The notes under the pieces: model-generated
Database searches by the model: none
What the model saw: only the letters and a program-made list of their open reading frames with translations
What the model was told of the DNA's origin: nothing
Translations under genes and position numbers: made by a program
Assembly: GCF_023101765.2 (NCBI RefSeq)
Contig: NC_064214.1
Coordinates: 5,090,001 to 5,154,000, forward strand
DNA from: Spodoptera frugiperda
Lineage: Eukaryota; Arthropoda; Insecta; Lepidoptera; Noctuidae
Direction of reading: 5' to 3'
DNA length: 64,000 nucleotides
In this document: positions 12,491 to 23,923 of the stretch, in pieces
Numbering within the stretch: the first letter of the stretch is position 1
Layout: every line of letters begins with the position of its first letter

Positions 12491-12921
12491 GTAAGTAACT
12501 TTGTAACAAATTATTTAAATACATGCAAATTCTTGACGGACTACGATGCATGCTGGCACTGCAGACATCAAACTAAAGTGACGTAATACTGGGACACAAC
12601 GTCCAGGAATGGAGTAACCGAAACCGGTTTACTTGAAAACATAGGGATTTAAAAATATAATATAATGTCAGTTTCTAAAATAGAAAATAATGTTTTTGTA
12701 AGATATTTAAATAAGTCTTATGAAAACGCGTGCTCCATCGCAGACCGCAACATTGCAAGACAGTGGTCAACCTATAACTCCAAAAAAACAAATGTAAAGC
12801 AAGGTTTTCAAGTTATCCACTATTCCAAAAATTAAGAAGAATCAAGATACCTTTCACAAATAAATACTAATTATGGCTACTCTGATATTTAAAGTTACTT
12901 ATCCATTTATTTATTATCTAG

Positions 12922-13031
12922 GAATGGGAAGACCACAAGTTCAAATGGGATCCTTTGGAATACGGAGGCGTGAAGGAGCTCTACGTGCCTTCGGAACACA
13001 TCTGGTTGCCTGACATCGTCCTTTACAACAA
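12922..13031 (+). CDS. nAChRalpha3: nAChR alpha3 exon, loop A region
   Basis: A 110-nt exon (acceptor tctag, donor gtaagc), entering in phase 0 and leaving with two bases of an Asn codon. It encodes EWEDHKFKWDPLEYGG followed by VKELYVPSEHIWLPDIVLYN, with the loop A signature WLPDIVLYNN completed across the next junction. Residues 16-52 of the fragment. The 110-nt length is the typical size of this exon in the family. Confidence 0.97.
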
Positions 13032-15489
13032 GTAAGCAAATACACCTACAATAATAATCCTTTGAATCACAAGAAGGACAATAGAACAATGACATGGCTA
13101 ATTTAATACAACTTCATCATTAAAATAATATCGTAGAAATCTAATTGCAATCTACAGATTGTATTCCATTAATTAATATTGAAAAGCAAACAGCAGACAA
13201 AACTCTCAGGTCGAAGCAAACAATGAACTCATCCTGATTCACCTAAACAATATAAAATTAGATTTGAGAACAGTACTCAAAACCCCCATTAGAGAACTCA
13301 TAGGTACTCTAACTACACAACGAGCGACATCCGATACGCCTTGACTACGAATACGTTTAGCAAATTAATTTCACAGCTCCGAACTTGCCCGTCCAACATT
13401 TGGACATTAGCTTGCACCAAATTGCATTGTTGTACCACCAACTTGTCTGTAGATGCCATAATTGCGAGCGGCTTTATGCCCCGCTCGTTGATTAAAATAT
13501 TTCGCTTTGTTGTAATTTCGTTTTGTATGTTCTAGTAATTGTTTGAAAACTAAGTTTTTTTTATAATATATCTCATACTCGAAATCGCGACCCAATCTGA
13601 TAAACACCATTTACTCGTAACATTAGTTTAAGGTACCCAAACGGTCTCACTTAATATTCAGAACGCAACAAAAACCATGGAACCCCATAAAGTCAGCGAA
13701 GCAAGCTTCTCGAATCAGAGGATACGCCGAGATTTAACGAGTCAGTTGTTATGGACAGTACATTCCCATCCCATGATGCATGGTGTTCCCTCCTCTCGGT
13801 ACTAGGAACACATAAATCATGCGGTATATGCGTTCCACTTAGATACACGGATCTTGATAGCTTCTTGCCATACCGTTTGTTTTGCAATGGTTGTGCCAAA
13901 AATGTAATCGCGAAAGAAATTAGGGTTGTTTTAAATTATAATACTACTCATATTTATAATAGTGAACCAAAAACAGGCATTATTAATTACTCGAAAACAA
14001 GAAAATGTTTGACAACCCTTTGCCAGACACTGGTCAAACAAGCGGACGTTACCAGACCAGCCAAAACAAAAATAGATCACGAATGTAAACATTATTTGTG
14101 TTCACAAGTCGCGACTTCTACCAAAGTAGGCAATGTATCCTTAGCCTAATTGATTGAACGAAATATCGACAAGAAAGCGTTCGCGAATGATACATCATGT
14201 GTGTCAAAACATGCCGGGCAAACGATTAATCATGGGCAGCGAATGAGAGACGCACGTGCGACTAATCTTACGCTGTGTCGACCCTGTATAAGCGGCTTAA
14301 GGCTTAAGAGAATGGAGGCAATACACTCCGAGGGTTAAGCTAATAAGTAAATCTTTCGTTTTTACCGTTTTGTCTGCGAGTGGCTTTTGATAGGAAGAAA
14401 CTAATAAAAGATAAGCCTTTTGCTATATACAAGAGGTTTGCTTTTATTTTTAGGTAAGTTATTTTGAGATGTAGAAAATATTAGTCAGATCTATTTACTT
14501 TGAATTTTATGAAATATTGAGCCAAATTGATTCAAAGTTTCCTCCCACAAAAATAACATCAACGATTTGTTACAATACATCATTTTAGTAAACTACATTA
14601 TTTGTCATGACTGTCAACAAAAGGTCCGAGGCTTGTTTGATTCCCAACTCTTCATATTGTGTTACAAGAAGTCTAAAATCAATTCTATAGCCTGTTGTAA
14701 CCTCAAAGACCGCGCGACGATTTTCGGACACTGTTAGTGCGGGTCTGCAGACGGCGAGCAAGGGTAGCTCGCCGCCCGATCAGACCCAGATCCGTGCCTA
14801 CATCGCATCGCGCTTCAAAGAGCCATCAGACAACTACACTGAAGATGATTGTGTTCGAGTCGCACTTCTCTCATGGCTTGTGCCTATCGTCTTTGAACCG
14901 TACCGTCCCTTCACGTATCAGCTGCCTTTTGATAGGTTTATGGTGGCTGTCATAAATTGGGCAACGCACTACGTTGGACTATAATATGCTATAACGTATG
15001 AATATGTGAATCTTGTGGTTATGGGATACGGGTTATAATAGGTTTGTTGTTTACTGGGGTCTAAGAAATTGGTAAGGTATTGAAAAGATAATTGTTATTG
15101 TGCAGTATGTGATGTTTTAAATGGTTATTACCAAAATAACTGAAGTTCTTCTTACAACGGTTTTGTGGGGCTTAGTATATTAAAATGTAATCAGTATGGA
15201 AAAGGAATAAATAAAATAAAAAGTTCTGAGAATACCTAAACAAAATGTAATAACATCACGAAGTTCTTGGTTAATGAGCACTAATCCATTGGTTTATTTA
15301 CTTACATTTTGTGTAATTCATAACTCTGAACACATACTGGACATCAAAATGCCTTTATAAAGCCTTGAACCTAAAACAGCTTGCTTGTTAATCCCACTTA
15401 GCGAACTTAAAACCAATACCAGCAAAGAAACTTTATATAGTGACAATTAATTAGATCCTATTTTCAAAATACCCCTCTTTCCCGTTCAG
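13032..15489 (+). other. nAChR intron with unexplained open segments
   Basis: A 2.46-kb intron. Apart from the coding-like segment at 14,691-14,984 it has a 132-codon open frame at 13,751-14,149 and a following one at 14,150-14,338 of moderate GC. These show no domain I recognise and have no splice context linking them to the receptor, so I do not call them genes. Confidence 0.5.
14691..14984 (+). CDS. Unidentified coding-like segment in nAChR intron (97 codons + TAA)
   Basis: An open frame directly after an in-frame TAG, with no usable ATG near its start. It encodes 97 residues ending at TAA 14,982-14,984, including SKGSSPPDQTQIRAYIASRF, KEPSDNYTEDDCVRVALLSW, LVPIVFEPYRPFTYQLPFDR and MVAVINWATHYVGL. 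From about 14,736 the codons are GC-rich (gcc, atc, cgc, ctc) unlike the flanking AT-rich intron. A possible splice acceptor (tctgcag) ends at 14,750, so it could be the last exon of a nested gene, or a retrocopy or transposon fragment. AATAAA motifs occur near 15,206. I do not recognise the protein; no function is proposed. Confidence 0.4.
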   Translation, partial: PVVTSKTARRFSDTVSAGLQTASKGSSPPDQTQIRAYIASRFKEPSDNYTEDDCVRVALLSWLVPIVFEPYRPFTYQLPFDRFMVAVINWATHYVGL

Positions 15490-15670
15490 TGCCGACGGAG
15501 AGTACGTGGTGACAACAATGACGAAGGCAGTTCTGCATCACACTGGCAAGGTGCTGTGGACTCCTCCAGCCATCTTCAAGTCCTCGTGTGAGATCGACGT
15601 GCGCTACTTCCCATTTGACCAGCAAACTTGCTTCTTGAAGTTTGGATCTTGGAGTTACGATGGTGACCAG
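15490..15670 (+). CDS. nAChRalpha3: nAChR alpha3 exon, Cys-loop and loop B
   Basis: A 181-nt exon, acceptor gttcag, donor gtatga. The first base completes the Asn codon of the previous exon. It encodes ADGEYVVTTMTKAVLHHTGK, then the Cys-loop CEIDVRYFPFDQQTC with exactly 13 residues between the cysteines (fragment C85-C99), then FGSWSYDGDQ with the loop B Trp. The donor is followed after only 12 bp by a family-A SINE-like repeat, so the intronic side of this splice site is unusually close to mobile DNA. Confidence 0.97.
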
Positions 15671-15682
15671 GTATGATTGATA

Positions 15683-15850
15683 ATCCGGAGCTGCGGACTG
15701 CCTAGCGGGTTTACCGGGGCTCCGGCTTGACAAGCAGGAGAAGGAACGGGGTGGTTTTTAGTCAGTAAGAGTCTGACACTCCCTCTCGTTTTGCCCTGGC
15801 GAGAGAAGTCATTGGATGATTTTCACCACTGAAAAAAAAAAAAAAAAAAG
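15683..15850 (+). repeat. Family A SINE-like repeat with oligo(A) tail, next to nAChR donor
   Basis: Full-length forward copy ending in about 18 A residues, beginning 12 bp after the donor of the Cys-loop exon. The oligo(A) end supports retroposition. No tRNA-like promoter is obvious in the family. Confidence 0.8.
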
Positions 15851-15851
15851 C

Positions 15852-16110
15852 CATGCTACGAAGATGTAATAGCTAAGCTGTGAAAGTATGTGACCGTTTC
15901 CGATGTATCTATTAGAGTAGTAGGGAAAGTCATCCATATCACGCATCTTTCCATATAAAAACATAACTTAGCTGAATCCATTTCTACCAATGCTATGCTA
16001 TGTGCACCAATAAATATGATTGGTTGAAGCCAATCGCATCCACAGCTACGTAGCATAGCACATCTCTGGCGGAAAAGCACCCTTAATCTACAGCTCAAGT
16101 CAACCAGTGA
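15852..16110. repeat. Family I palindromic (MITE-like) repeat
   Basis: Starts GCCATGCTACGAAGATGTAA directly after a family-A tail; the far side carries the inverted counterpart CACAGCTACGTAGCATAGCA. The first part recurs at 25,327-25,437. Non-coding; probably a non-autonomous DNA element. Confidence 0.55.
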
Positions 16111-16849
16111 ATGGACATTGGACTCACTACTTCAAACCTTTAATTATATTAAGAAAAACACTTCATCCGTTATAGCGTCTATAAAAGACATTATAAGCTT
16201 CCTAATGTAAATTATCCTGACGCAATTAGTTAATTGGGATTAGTTAAAATTTATGGCAGATCAAAGAAATTTAATGGAGGCCTTTTTCATTTGTTTTATG
16301 CGAGAAAAGTGTATTACATTAATTATTAATTCATTGTTGAGTTGTGAAAATAGAATCTGAAATTATGTTTTCAATATATTTGTAATGTTTCTTTACATTA
16401 TAAGTTTGTGTCTATACGGGATTGTACATATATTTGTATAATCGCGTGTATCCCGAATATTTTTAAAAGGAACCTTGCTCTTTTTATGTTTCTTGATTAT
16501 TTATTAAATCAAAATGATCAAAGTAACTACGTCAATTAAAGTATGATAAAGTAAATGAAATAAGCCTTTTCTTCCCAAAAAAATCTTCTATTGATTTTCT
16601 AAAACTATTATGTACTCTATAATTTTTTACGTCGGTCTAATTTGCACCTACCATATTGTCTCTGCAACACCTAAAGATTCACAGAAAAGACTGCCTTTGG
16701 CATAATGTCCTCCTTTGTACCATTATCGTGTAATAAGTATAAATAAATAAAACTGACATCCTTAATACCCAGAAATTAGTGACCAGTGACTATTTTTAAG
16801 TTACCATAATGTTATGCCCTCCTACCTAATATATCATGTCTATTCTTAG

Positions 16850-17003
16850 ATCGACTTAAAACACATCAATCAGAAGAAAGGCGACATGGTGGACGTCGGC
16901 ATCGACCTTCGGGAATATTATCCTTCTGTGGAGTGGGACATCCTCGGAGTGCCGGCTGAGAGGCACGAGAGGTACTACCCTTGCTGTCAGGAACCGTACC
17001 CTG
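16850..17003 (+). CDS. nAChRalpha3: nAChR alpha3 exon, loop C with vicinal cysteines
   Basis: A 154-nt exon, acceptor ttctag, donor gtaagt, phase 0 in and one base out. It encodes IDLKHINQKKGDMVDVG, the loop F region, and RYYPCCQEPYP with the Cys-Cys pair (fragment C157-C158) that classifies this as an alpha subunit. GIDLREYYPSVEWDILGVPA is the strongest pointer to alpha3 rather than alpha1 or alpha2, which as I recall differ here. It is followed by the longest intron (17,004-22,025). Confidence 0.97.
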
Positions 17004-17778
17004 GTAAGTAGAAAAACGACTGTTGAGGAAGAAGAAGTGGTGGAGATAGCAGTCAATATTTTTTATGACTAGTCTATAAAAACTACATAATATCCATATT
17101 TTTCCTTGACTTACTATAAGTATACATCTACAGATTATCTATTATCCTTATTGTTTTGAAAATACTACTTATGTTTTACCATCACCTGTTTGCGGCGTTT
17201 GCAAGCGTTCCGTTTACACACTGTATACAGAAAACTGACAAAAATTAGTGTGAACAACAGCCGCAAAACTTCCACACCTGTTATCAGTTGACAAAATGAA
17301 GAAAACCATAAAATAAAGATCCGAAAGGATTTAACACAACAACGCTCCAATATAAATCTAATCAAAGTTTACAACTAAACAAATTACTTGTTCCCAACTT
17401 TGATTGGATAATATGCTTACAAACTTGCAAATATGGGTTACCAACTTGTACTAAGAAGTGTTATTTCTCCTTTGGATATAAAGTTCTTAGAAAATATAGC
17501 AAATATTTGTATTAAATCTCGCATAGTTGATCTTTGTTCATGTAAAGCTGTGTGTTAAGTAGTTAGTAATGTTTATTATCACTTTGATAAGACAATGGTT
17601 GCTCGTGATGTTGCTTAATGAAGTAAGTTTGCTTGATTGAAATTTGAGCTACGCAAAACATGTTTTAGCACACGAAAGTACGAGGCTTATTATAGAAAAT
17701 GACATAGTAGTATTAGATGACGATCTTGAAATATATAATTGAGCGTCTTACTAATTAAAAGTTATTATTATAACTTTC

Positions 17779-17965
17779 GTGAGACATACTAAATTAATTA
17801 TTACGTTATCGGCTTACTCGCGTAACTGTTTGACGAGGAGCTTGACTAGTTTCAAGCCATGCTAGAGGCTCATATTCATGAGCAGCATTCCGTGACACAC
17901 AACGTGGCGATTGTCGCGACAATCGGTTAAGTGAGTAAGTCGATATCTTAATTAATTAAAAGTCT
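17779..17965. mobile_element. Family F-related palindromic element in nAChR intron
   Basis: TGAGACATACTAAATTAATTA on the left and TTAATTAATTAAAAGTC on the right, with CTTGACTAGTTTCAAGCCAT and AACGTGGCGATTGTCGCGAC inside. Same architecture as family F but a distinct core. Confidence 0.5.
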
Positions 17966-19513
17966 TCTTTTTCATTTCTCGTTTTGTAGTGCACAGTTTT
18001 ATAGGAACTGTAAAAGTTACTCACACATGTAACCAGTTAAAGAAAATACAAACGTATCATTGTCCAACGACATCCCAACCTTCATAATACACATCACAAT
18101 AAAGTTCATCTCCAAAATCCCTGTCAGCTCCAATCAAGATCTTGGCATCCGTAACCGCAAATCTTAACTAAGACCGCGATCTTTCGGGACAATCCTTTTA
18201 TTTCCGAGAGATGTCGCACAACGCTAATCTGGGAAAGTTGTAAATTACAAGTGGAACGACGAAAACTCTTATCTATGCAAAATTAGTGAGTTTTACTGCT
18301 ACCATGTCGCCTTCGCCAGGTTAAATGGTTGTTTCTGTAATGTCTTCGAGTGCGGGCCCTGAATGTAGATCAGCATTTGATGCTCCCAATTTATCATGTT
18401 AAGTGCCACTGTTGTGTACATTGTCTCCTGAAGGAAGATTAATAGAGTATTGGAGATAGGCTTTATCTAAGCCATGCGAAAGGCTTACCTGAGTCAAAAG
18501 AAATTCTAAAGAAAATGCCACACAATGTCAAAATACTAAAATCAATCTAGTATCAACTTTGTTTCGTCTGTGTTAAGGGTGGTTTTGCTAGACCCTGCTC
18601 GAAATAAAGGAGTTTAATAGAAATGTTCAGTAATAGTGGTGGAGGTATCTAAACCTCTTTGTGCAGGAGTTAATCCGGATAACCACTAACAGTGTTCCTG
18701 GTACCGCAGTCTACAGTGTTCTAGTTTAATAAAACAGTTCTATCAAATACCCACAATAATACAGGAAGATGAAGTATTTAGGCGTTGTTTACTGGATGAT
18801 CAAGAACAATTTGTAACCACTATGCAAAAAGCTAATTACAAGTCCTACTTATCGAGTTTCTAAATTAGATAAAAGGACAGTGATGAAATTCGTTAGGAAA
18901 AAACACCATCAATCACTCAACATTAAGCTTTAATAACATACACCGACAAACTTCAAGATAAACAAACTCATTTAAAAAAAACCGCAAGTGTCAGAATCGC
19001 CGTAGATATAAAGGCGCTTGAACGGACAAAAGGCTTTCGAGAGGTCCACTTGATGCCTATAGAAACTCCCGTCTTTATGCACTTACAGTCAATTGTTAGA
19101 GAATCAAGCAGTTTACGAAGCATTCTAGTGCTACCACTTATGACAACAAAACACAGACTTAACGTGCAAACTTCACTTCCAGTAAACGTTTCTAGACTTA
19201 TTCCACGTTGTAAATGAAAAACAAAGTTTGATATTTTCTGTTTTATTACTGTGATGAAAGTTTTTATAGGGTTAAATAACAAAATGTTTTATGATAAAAG
19301 ATAAACACTGAACGAAGCTATGCGGCCGTTCTTTTAGGCACGCCAGCGACTGAGGAGCGAGGAATATTTTATGCTTATATTTGTACTATGTACACTTTTG
19401 GGCTTAATTGAAATAAAACATTTAGGTCAATATTCACAATACAGGCTTTTCTAATATTTTTTTCATTTGTTTGTTCTCAATATATGTTGTACGCGTAAAA
19501 CGTATTATCTATC

Positions 19514-19689
19514 TGACTGCACGGTTGGTGCTGTGGCTGGGTAACCGTCAGCCGCACAACGTGTCGCGGGTTCAATTACCACACGGAATAACTCTTTGAG
19601 TGATCCACAAATTGTTGTTTCGGGTCTCGATGTGATGTGTATTTGAACTTGTATGTTTGTAAACGCACCCACGACACAGGAGAAAATCT
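19514..19689 (+). repeat. Family D tRNA-derived SINE
   Basis: Head GACTGCACGGTTGGTGCTGT (A-box region) and GTCGCGGGTTCAATTACC (B-box), then ACACGGAATAACTCTTTGAG, TGTTGTTTCGGGTCTCGATG and CGCACCCACGACACAGGAGA, followed by an A-rich stretch. Its B-box-proximal segment is the apparent source of the 16-bp unit at 51,048-52,332. Confidence 0.8.
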
Positions 19690-22025
19690 TATTATGCTTA
19701 AAAACGAATTTAAAAAAGACAAAAGAAAAAAAAATATATAAAAAAGGTAAACAAAAACAGACGAGCAGATGACTAGACACATTTACACAAATCCAACGCC
19801 GCTCCATATGATACTCGGGATATAATGAGCCTCATCTATTTAACGGACAGATGTCCCAGAATTACAAAGACCAGTTTAGACACAGGCCCCACATATTTTT
19901 CTTGCTCCACTTTCGTAGTCCTCATACATCTCGACGATTTAACAACCCATACTCTTTGGGTCATTGTTATTCACGTTTCGCAGATGCCCATCACTTGGAT
20001 GACGTCACACCCGTCCTTACACAGCATACGTAATTTCGCTTACGAACCTTCCCATTTAACAAACGTATATTTCACGTTTAGATAAACACATTTGGAAGTT
20101 CATAATGACGCCCCACTCATTTCAGCTTAACAGCTCTCTGGAGATTTTCAACCTTTTTTTCCGTTGATACATTTTTATGTTCCACACCTTCGCGGCTTGT
20201 TTGATTAATTTTTTTGTTATGAGGTCAAATGGTTTTTAATTTTGAAGAGTTATGGTTATCAAAGTTTAAAATATTATTCTATTGCTTGGGTTTTTTTCAA
20301 TAATGTAGGGTGGGCAGCGATTTACTTTAGTATTTCAAAAAAATATCATGAATATTTAGTGTTCTATAAATACTTGAGTAGTGTTTTAAATCTTTCTCTT
20401 TTACGTTTTCTATTATACATTTATGTAGATTTCATAATAATCTAGTCTTTTTAAATAATGTGATACACAACAATTAAAAAATCTTTTTATTTTCAAAACC
20501 AAATTCGCAAACAGCTGTAGGAAATACCCGTTCGAATTCTGTAACAAATAGGGAACAATCAAACGGAATTTTAGTACTCATCGGTTGTAATCCTAGAACG
20601 GTGTAAGTTGTAATGTTCCTCTTAATTGCAACATCCTCAATGACTAGTTAAATCTGGCCAATTTGCCGCTACACTAGTCTGTAATTACAGTCGGCTCCTC
20701 AAAGACTTATGCCGTCAAATTAGAAATCCCCTTTTCGATACCCCAATGATGATTGCTAGAGTTTCCTTTGTAAACAACAGTGAAAGCTAATGTTTTATTT
20801 TTTCTTACACCATTCTCATATTATTTTTGTGAAATTGGTTGAGAGGTTGCCTTATGCGAGTACTTAATTGTTACATTTTTATTAATATTACATTTGTTTG
20901 TTACGTTTGTTTATTTATACTGCGTTTAATCACTCAGCATTTTTTCCAACAAAAGTGCAAAGTTGTCTTTTTTACCATGTGCAAACAATGTGGAATCTGA
21001 AATTATCGTTCTTTAAACGATAATATATAATTAAGTTGCAACAAAGCAAAATAACACCTAATTCCATTTCACTTCTCTAAAGAAGAATAACGAAGAACAA
21101 ATTTACGTAACGGCACCGACTAACTAAAACTTTATCATTAAATACCATTTAATCTATTAAGTGTAGCATTAAAGATAAATCCGAGATCCTGAGGAACTTG
21201 GAGAACAAACAAATCGGTCAGCTGAAGGAGTTTATCTTTCTGTTACAGAATTCTTAGAGGAAACCTCATTCAGTTTAGTAACTGACCGTAACGTGTTTCG
21301 GTCTAGACAATAAGATTCCTCACAAAGACTGAAATTAAATCCTTTGTCCATTCCAAAGTCTTCTTGACTTTACAAATAGAGGTTTTTATTAAAACATTTG
21401 CTGTTGTAAATCTTAGGGTTAGCTTTAGAGCTAGTTTTGTACGTGATTCGTACGTTCATAGTTTTAAAAATGTTGCTTCTAGCTGCTTGTTTATTCTCAT
21501 CATGAATTCAATTTATAAATAAATGGACAATAAAAACAATATGTTTTATGTATATGCCCCTAATATAATTTAAGCCTAGCTATAATTCCGAATTATATTT
21601 TTTATCCGATAATCTTATTAGCCAAAATGTGTATTAAAATACAGTCAAGTAAAATTAATGTTAGAACAATGGTTGCTTGCTTCCGAATAACCCAATATTT
21701 GATTGTTAAACAGTCTTAATAAAATTAGGACAAAATAATGGGCGATGATTCTCCTTTATCACATTTATTGCTAAAGAATTAGTGATTTATTTTGTTTTCT
21801 TCATTGTTTTCAGATATTCGTTCGATTTCTTGTTGAACGTGTTTATTTTGTACATCTTGTTTTTGACTGTATATTTCACGAATATTAGTATATTTTTTTT
21901 ACATTTATAGCTTCCAACTATTATTCAGCCTTTTTATTACCTACATGTATATTGAATATATAAATATTTATTTATTACAAGTAGTTATTACATATTTTTT
22001 TATTAAATAACGCCATTTGTTGCAG

Positions 22026-22599
22026 ATATCTTTTTCAACATCACGCTAAGAAGGAAAACCTTGTTCTACACTGTCAACTTGATCGTACCATGCGTCGGTA
22101 TCTCATACCTCTCAGTTCTTGTCTTCTATCTGCCTGCTGATTCTGGAGAGAAGATCGCCCTCAGCATTTCCATATTACTGTCCCAAACTATGTTTTTCTT
22201 GCTAATTTCCGAAATTATACCTTCGACATCACTCGCATTGCCATTGCTGGGCAAATACCTACTATTCACTATGTTGTTAGTAGGATTGTCAGTAGTGATA
22301 ACTATTATAATATTGAACGTGCATTATCGTAAACCAAGTACACATAAGATGGCTCCATGGGTTCGAAAATTCTTTATAACAAAACTTCCGAAGTTATTAT
22401 TGATGAGGGTGCCCAAGGACTTGCTTAGGGACCTGGCAGCGCAGAAGATAGCTGGAAGAAGTATGAAGAACAAGAATAAATTTAAAGATGCTCTCGCAGC
22501 TGCTGAGCAGACGAATTCCAATGCATCAAGCCCTGACTCCCTCCGTCATCATTTGCCTGGTGGATGTAATGGACTGCATTCTACTACGGCTACTAACAG
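22026..22599 (+). CDS. nAChRalpha3: nAChR alpha3 exon, M1-M3 and start of cytoplasmic loop
   Basis: A 574-nt exon, acceptor gttgcag, donor gttaga. It begins DIFFNITLRRKTLFYTVNL (N-glycosylation sequon NIT). M1 contains the conserved PCVGIS, M2 reads EKIALSISILLSQTMFFLL, and M3 starts at LPLLGKYLLFTMLLVGLSVV. Then comes the MA-helix side of the intracellular loop (HYRKPSTHKM, LPKLLLMRVPKDLLRDLAA), which diverges into a low-conservation linker ending in CNGLHSTTATN. M2 has Ser where I recall Cys in the Drosophila orthologue (IALCIS); that comparison is from memory. Confidence 0.97.
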
Positions 22600-22685
22600 G
22601 TTAGAAGGAATTTCTTTTCAGATATTTTAAATCTTTAATAATTCATCCTATTTTTGTATTACCAACGAAAATTTTTGTTATACAG

Positions 22686-22878
22686 GTTCAGCGGCCTTGT
22701 CGGCGCTCTAGGTAGTCTTGGTGCTGGTTACAATGGCTTACCATCAGTCATGTCTGGCCTCGATGACTCTTTGAGCGATGTGGCTCCTCGAAAGAAGTAC
22801 CCATTCGAATTGGAGAAGGCGATCCATAACGTCATGTTTATTCAACACCACATGCAAAGGCAGGATGAGTTTAATGCT
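22686..22878 (+). CDS. nAChRalpha3: nAChR alpha3 exon, distal cytoplasmic loop
   Basis: A 193-nt exon flanked by introns of only 86 and 83 bp. Its first base completes an Arg codon. It encodes FSGLVGALGSLGAGYNGLPS, SGLDDSLSDVAPRKKYPFEL and EKAIHNVMFIQHHMQRQDEF, i.e. the distal M3-M4 loop and the amphipathic MA helix before M4. The SGLDDSLSD and GYNGLPSV segments are what I remember from insect alpha3. The two small introns are easily retained or skipped in conceptual translations. Confidence 0.96.
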
Positions 22879-22961
22879 GTAAGTATTCCTACAAAAACAA
22901 AATAGTATAAGACGCACTCACTCGATTACTACATGATCCAATTCTATCTTTTGCCAAACAG

Positions 22962-23159
22962 GAAGATCAAGACTGGGGCTTCGTAGCTATGGTGCTGGAC
23001 CGTCTGTTTCTATGGATCTTCACCATCGCCTCCATAGTTGGTACCTTTGCCATCCTCTGTGAAGCACCATCACTGTACGATGACACCAAACCTATTGACA
23101 TGATGCTCTCATCGGTAGCCCAGCAGCAATTCTTACCTGTGGACAGTGGAGACTCATAG
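22962..23159 (+). CDS. nAChRalpha3: nAChR alpha3 terminal exon, M4 and C-terminus
   Basis: Terminal exon of 198 nt including TAG at 23,157-23,159; acceptor ccaaacag. It encodes EDQDWGFVAMVLDRLFLWIF, completing M4 (VGTFAILCEAPSLYDD), and a short extracellular tail ending VDSGDS. Phase 0 join. Candidate polyadenylation signals are AATAAA at 23,693 and 23,731; no direct evidence for the cleavage site. Confidence 0.97.
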   Translation, partial: EDQDWGFVAMVLDRLFLWIFTIASIVGTFAILCEAPSLYDDTKPIDMMLSSVAQQQFLPVDSGDS

Positions 23160-23692
23160 GTATTAACATAAAGGAGTGTTGATGTCCCTGTGACGTCAGA
23201 GGATTAGGAAAAGATGCGTGAGATTATACAAACTCAAGGAGTGTTGAGATGGTTATAATCAATGGTTGTTTTGACAGAATTTTTCTTAAACATTGTTGAT
23301 AGTTTAAGTAGTTTTACTTGATACAGCAGTACTATGTCTGCCTTCTTGTTCATTAAAAGTTTTAATATACCGAAAACGTTCATTTGAACAATCTAGATTT
23401 CTAGAATCATTATGATCTTGTTGTATTCTTTAGAACTAAGCTTGTTTTCAAAATCTAATATTTAAAATTACTAAGGTCTGAAACTTCAAAGCTCCTGAAA
23501 TTGCCAAGATAGGTCGGTCGACAATCTATCAAACAAATTAGTACTAAAATAAGACTTTTCCTCTTAAACATTAATTATCTTAATTAGACGTTGTAAAGCC
23601 AAAATAGGCTGTGAATTGTATCGTAACATAATGTAAGTAAGTTAAGGTTTCAAGTAAAAAGTTAGTGTTTAAGTTGGATGAAGTAGGAGGGT

Positions 23693-23736
23693 AATAAATT
23701 GTTCTTTCCCTCAGTTTGATACGGTACACTAATAAA
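23693..23736 (+). terminator. Candidate poly(A) signals of the nAChR gene
   Basis: Two AATAAA hexamers at 23,693-23,698 and 23,731-23,736, about 535-580 bp past the nAChR stop codon and before the retrotransposon relic at 23,924. AATAAA is frequent by chance in AT-rich DNA, so this is only a plausible 3' end. Confidence 0.3.
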
Positions 23737-23923
23737 TTATTGTCTTATCTTATTTTTCTCGCTTTTAGATAACATTTTAAAAGAGTAAGGGACGGTAAAT
23801 GAAGATGTTGAATCGATAGACGTTGGCGATTCTGAATTATTCATAAGAGAAGTTATATTGGTTTTCGATTTTTCCCAGAATATTTTTTCGGTCTATTAGT
23901 GGGGAAGAATCTCGTATTTACTC

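Larger units (their letters stand above)
17004..22025 (+). other. Large nAChR intron (5.0 kb)
   Basis: Intron before the M1-M3 exon. Contains a palindromic MITE-like element (17,779-17,965) and a tRNA-derived SINE (19,514-19,689); the remainder is AT-rich with no exon I can support. Short open frames near 18,968-19,282 and 19,825-20,085 have no recognisable features. Confidence 0.6.
12446..23159 (+). other. nAChRalpha3: nAChR alpha3-like subunit gene, 3' seven exons
   Basis: Gene span of a nicotinic acetylcholine receptor alpha subunit, an acetylcholine-gated cation channel of the insect central nervous system. Seven exons (45, 110, 181, 154, 574, 193 and 198 nt) all have GT-AG borders and join in one frame to 484 residues plus stop. 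In the joined fragment the Cys-loop is C85-C99, loop B Trp is W106, the vicinal cysteines that define alpha subunits are C157-C158, M1-M3 lie at about 178-260 and M4 at about 425-447. The alpha3 call rests on recalled family features: GIDLREYYPSVEWDILGVPA, the SQTMFFLLISEI end of M2, and the GYNGLPSV/SGLDDSLSD linker. Signal-peptide and first ligand-domain exons were not found, so the gene is incomplete at its 5' end. Introns are 431, 2458, 1179, 5022, 86 and 82-83 bp; the large ones hold repeats. Confidence 0.95.

Noticed and set aside
13751..14149. 132-codon plus-strand frame in the nAChR intron
   Set aside because: No recognisable motif, overlapping open frame on the other strand, and no link to neighbouring exons; may be a repeat remnant.
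19514..19590. tRNA gene
   Set aside because: Head of a family-D SINE with a shared downstream body at 35,692 and 45,464.
12446..23159. Assignment to nAChR alpha1, alpha2 or a beta subunit
   Set aside because: The vicinal Cys pair excludes beta-type subunits; the REYYPSVEWDILGVPA segment and the SGLDDSLSD linker fit alpha3 as I recall it and not alpha1/alpha2.
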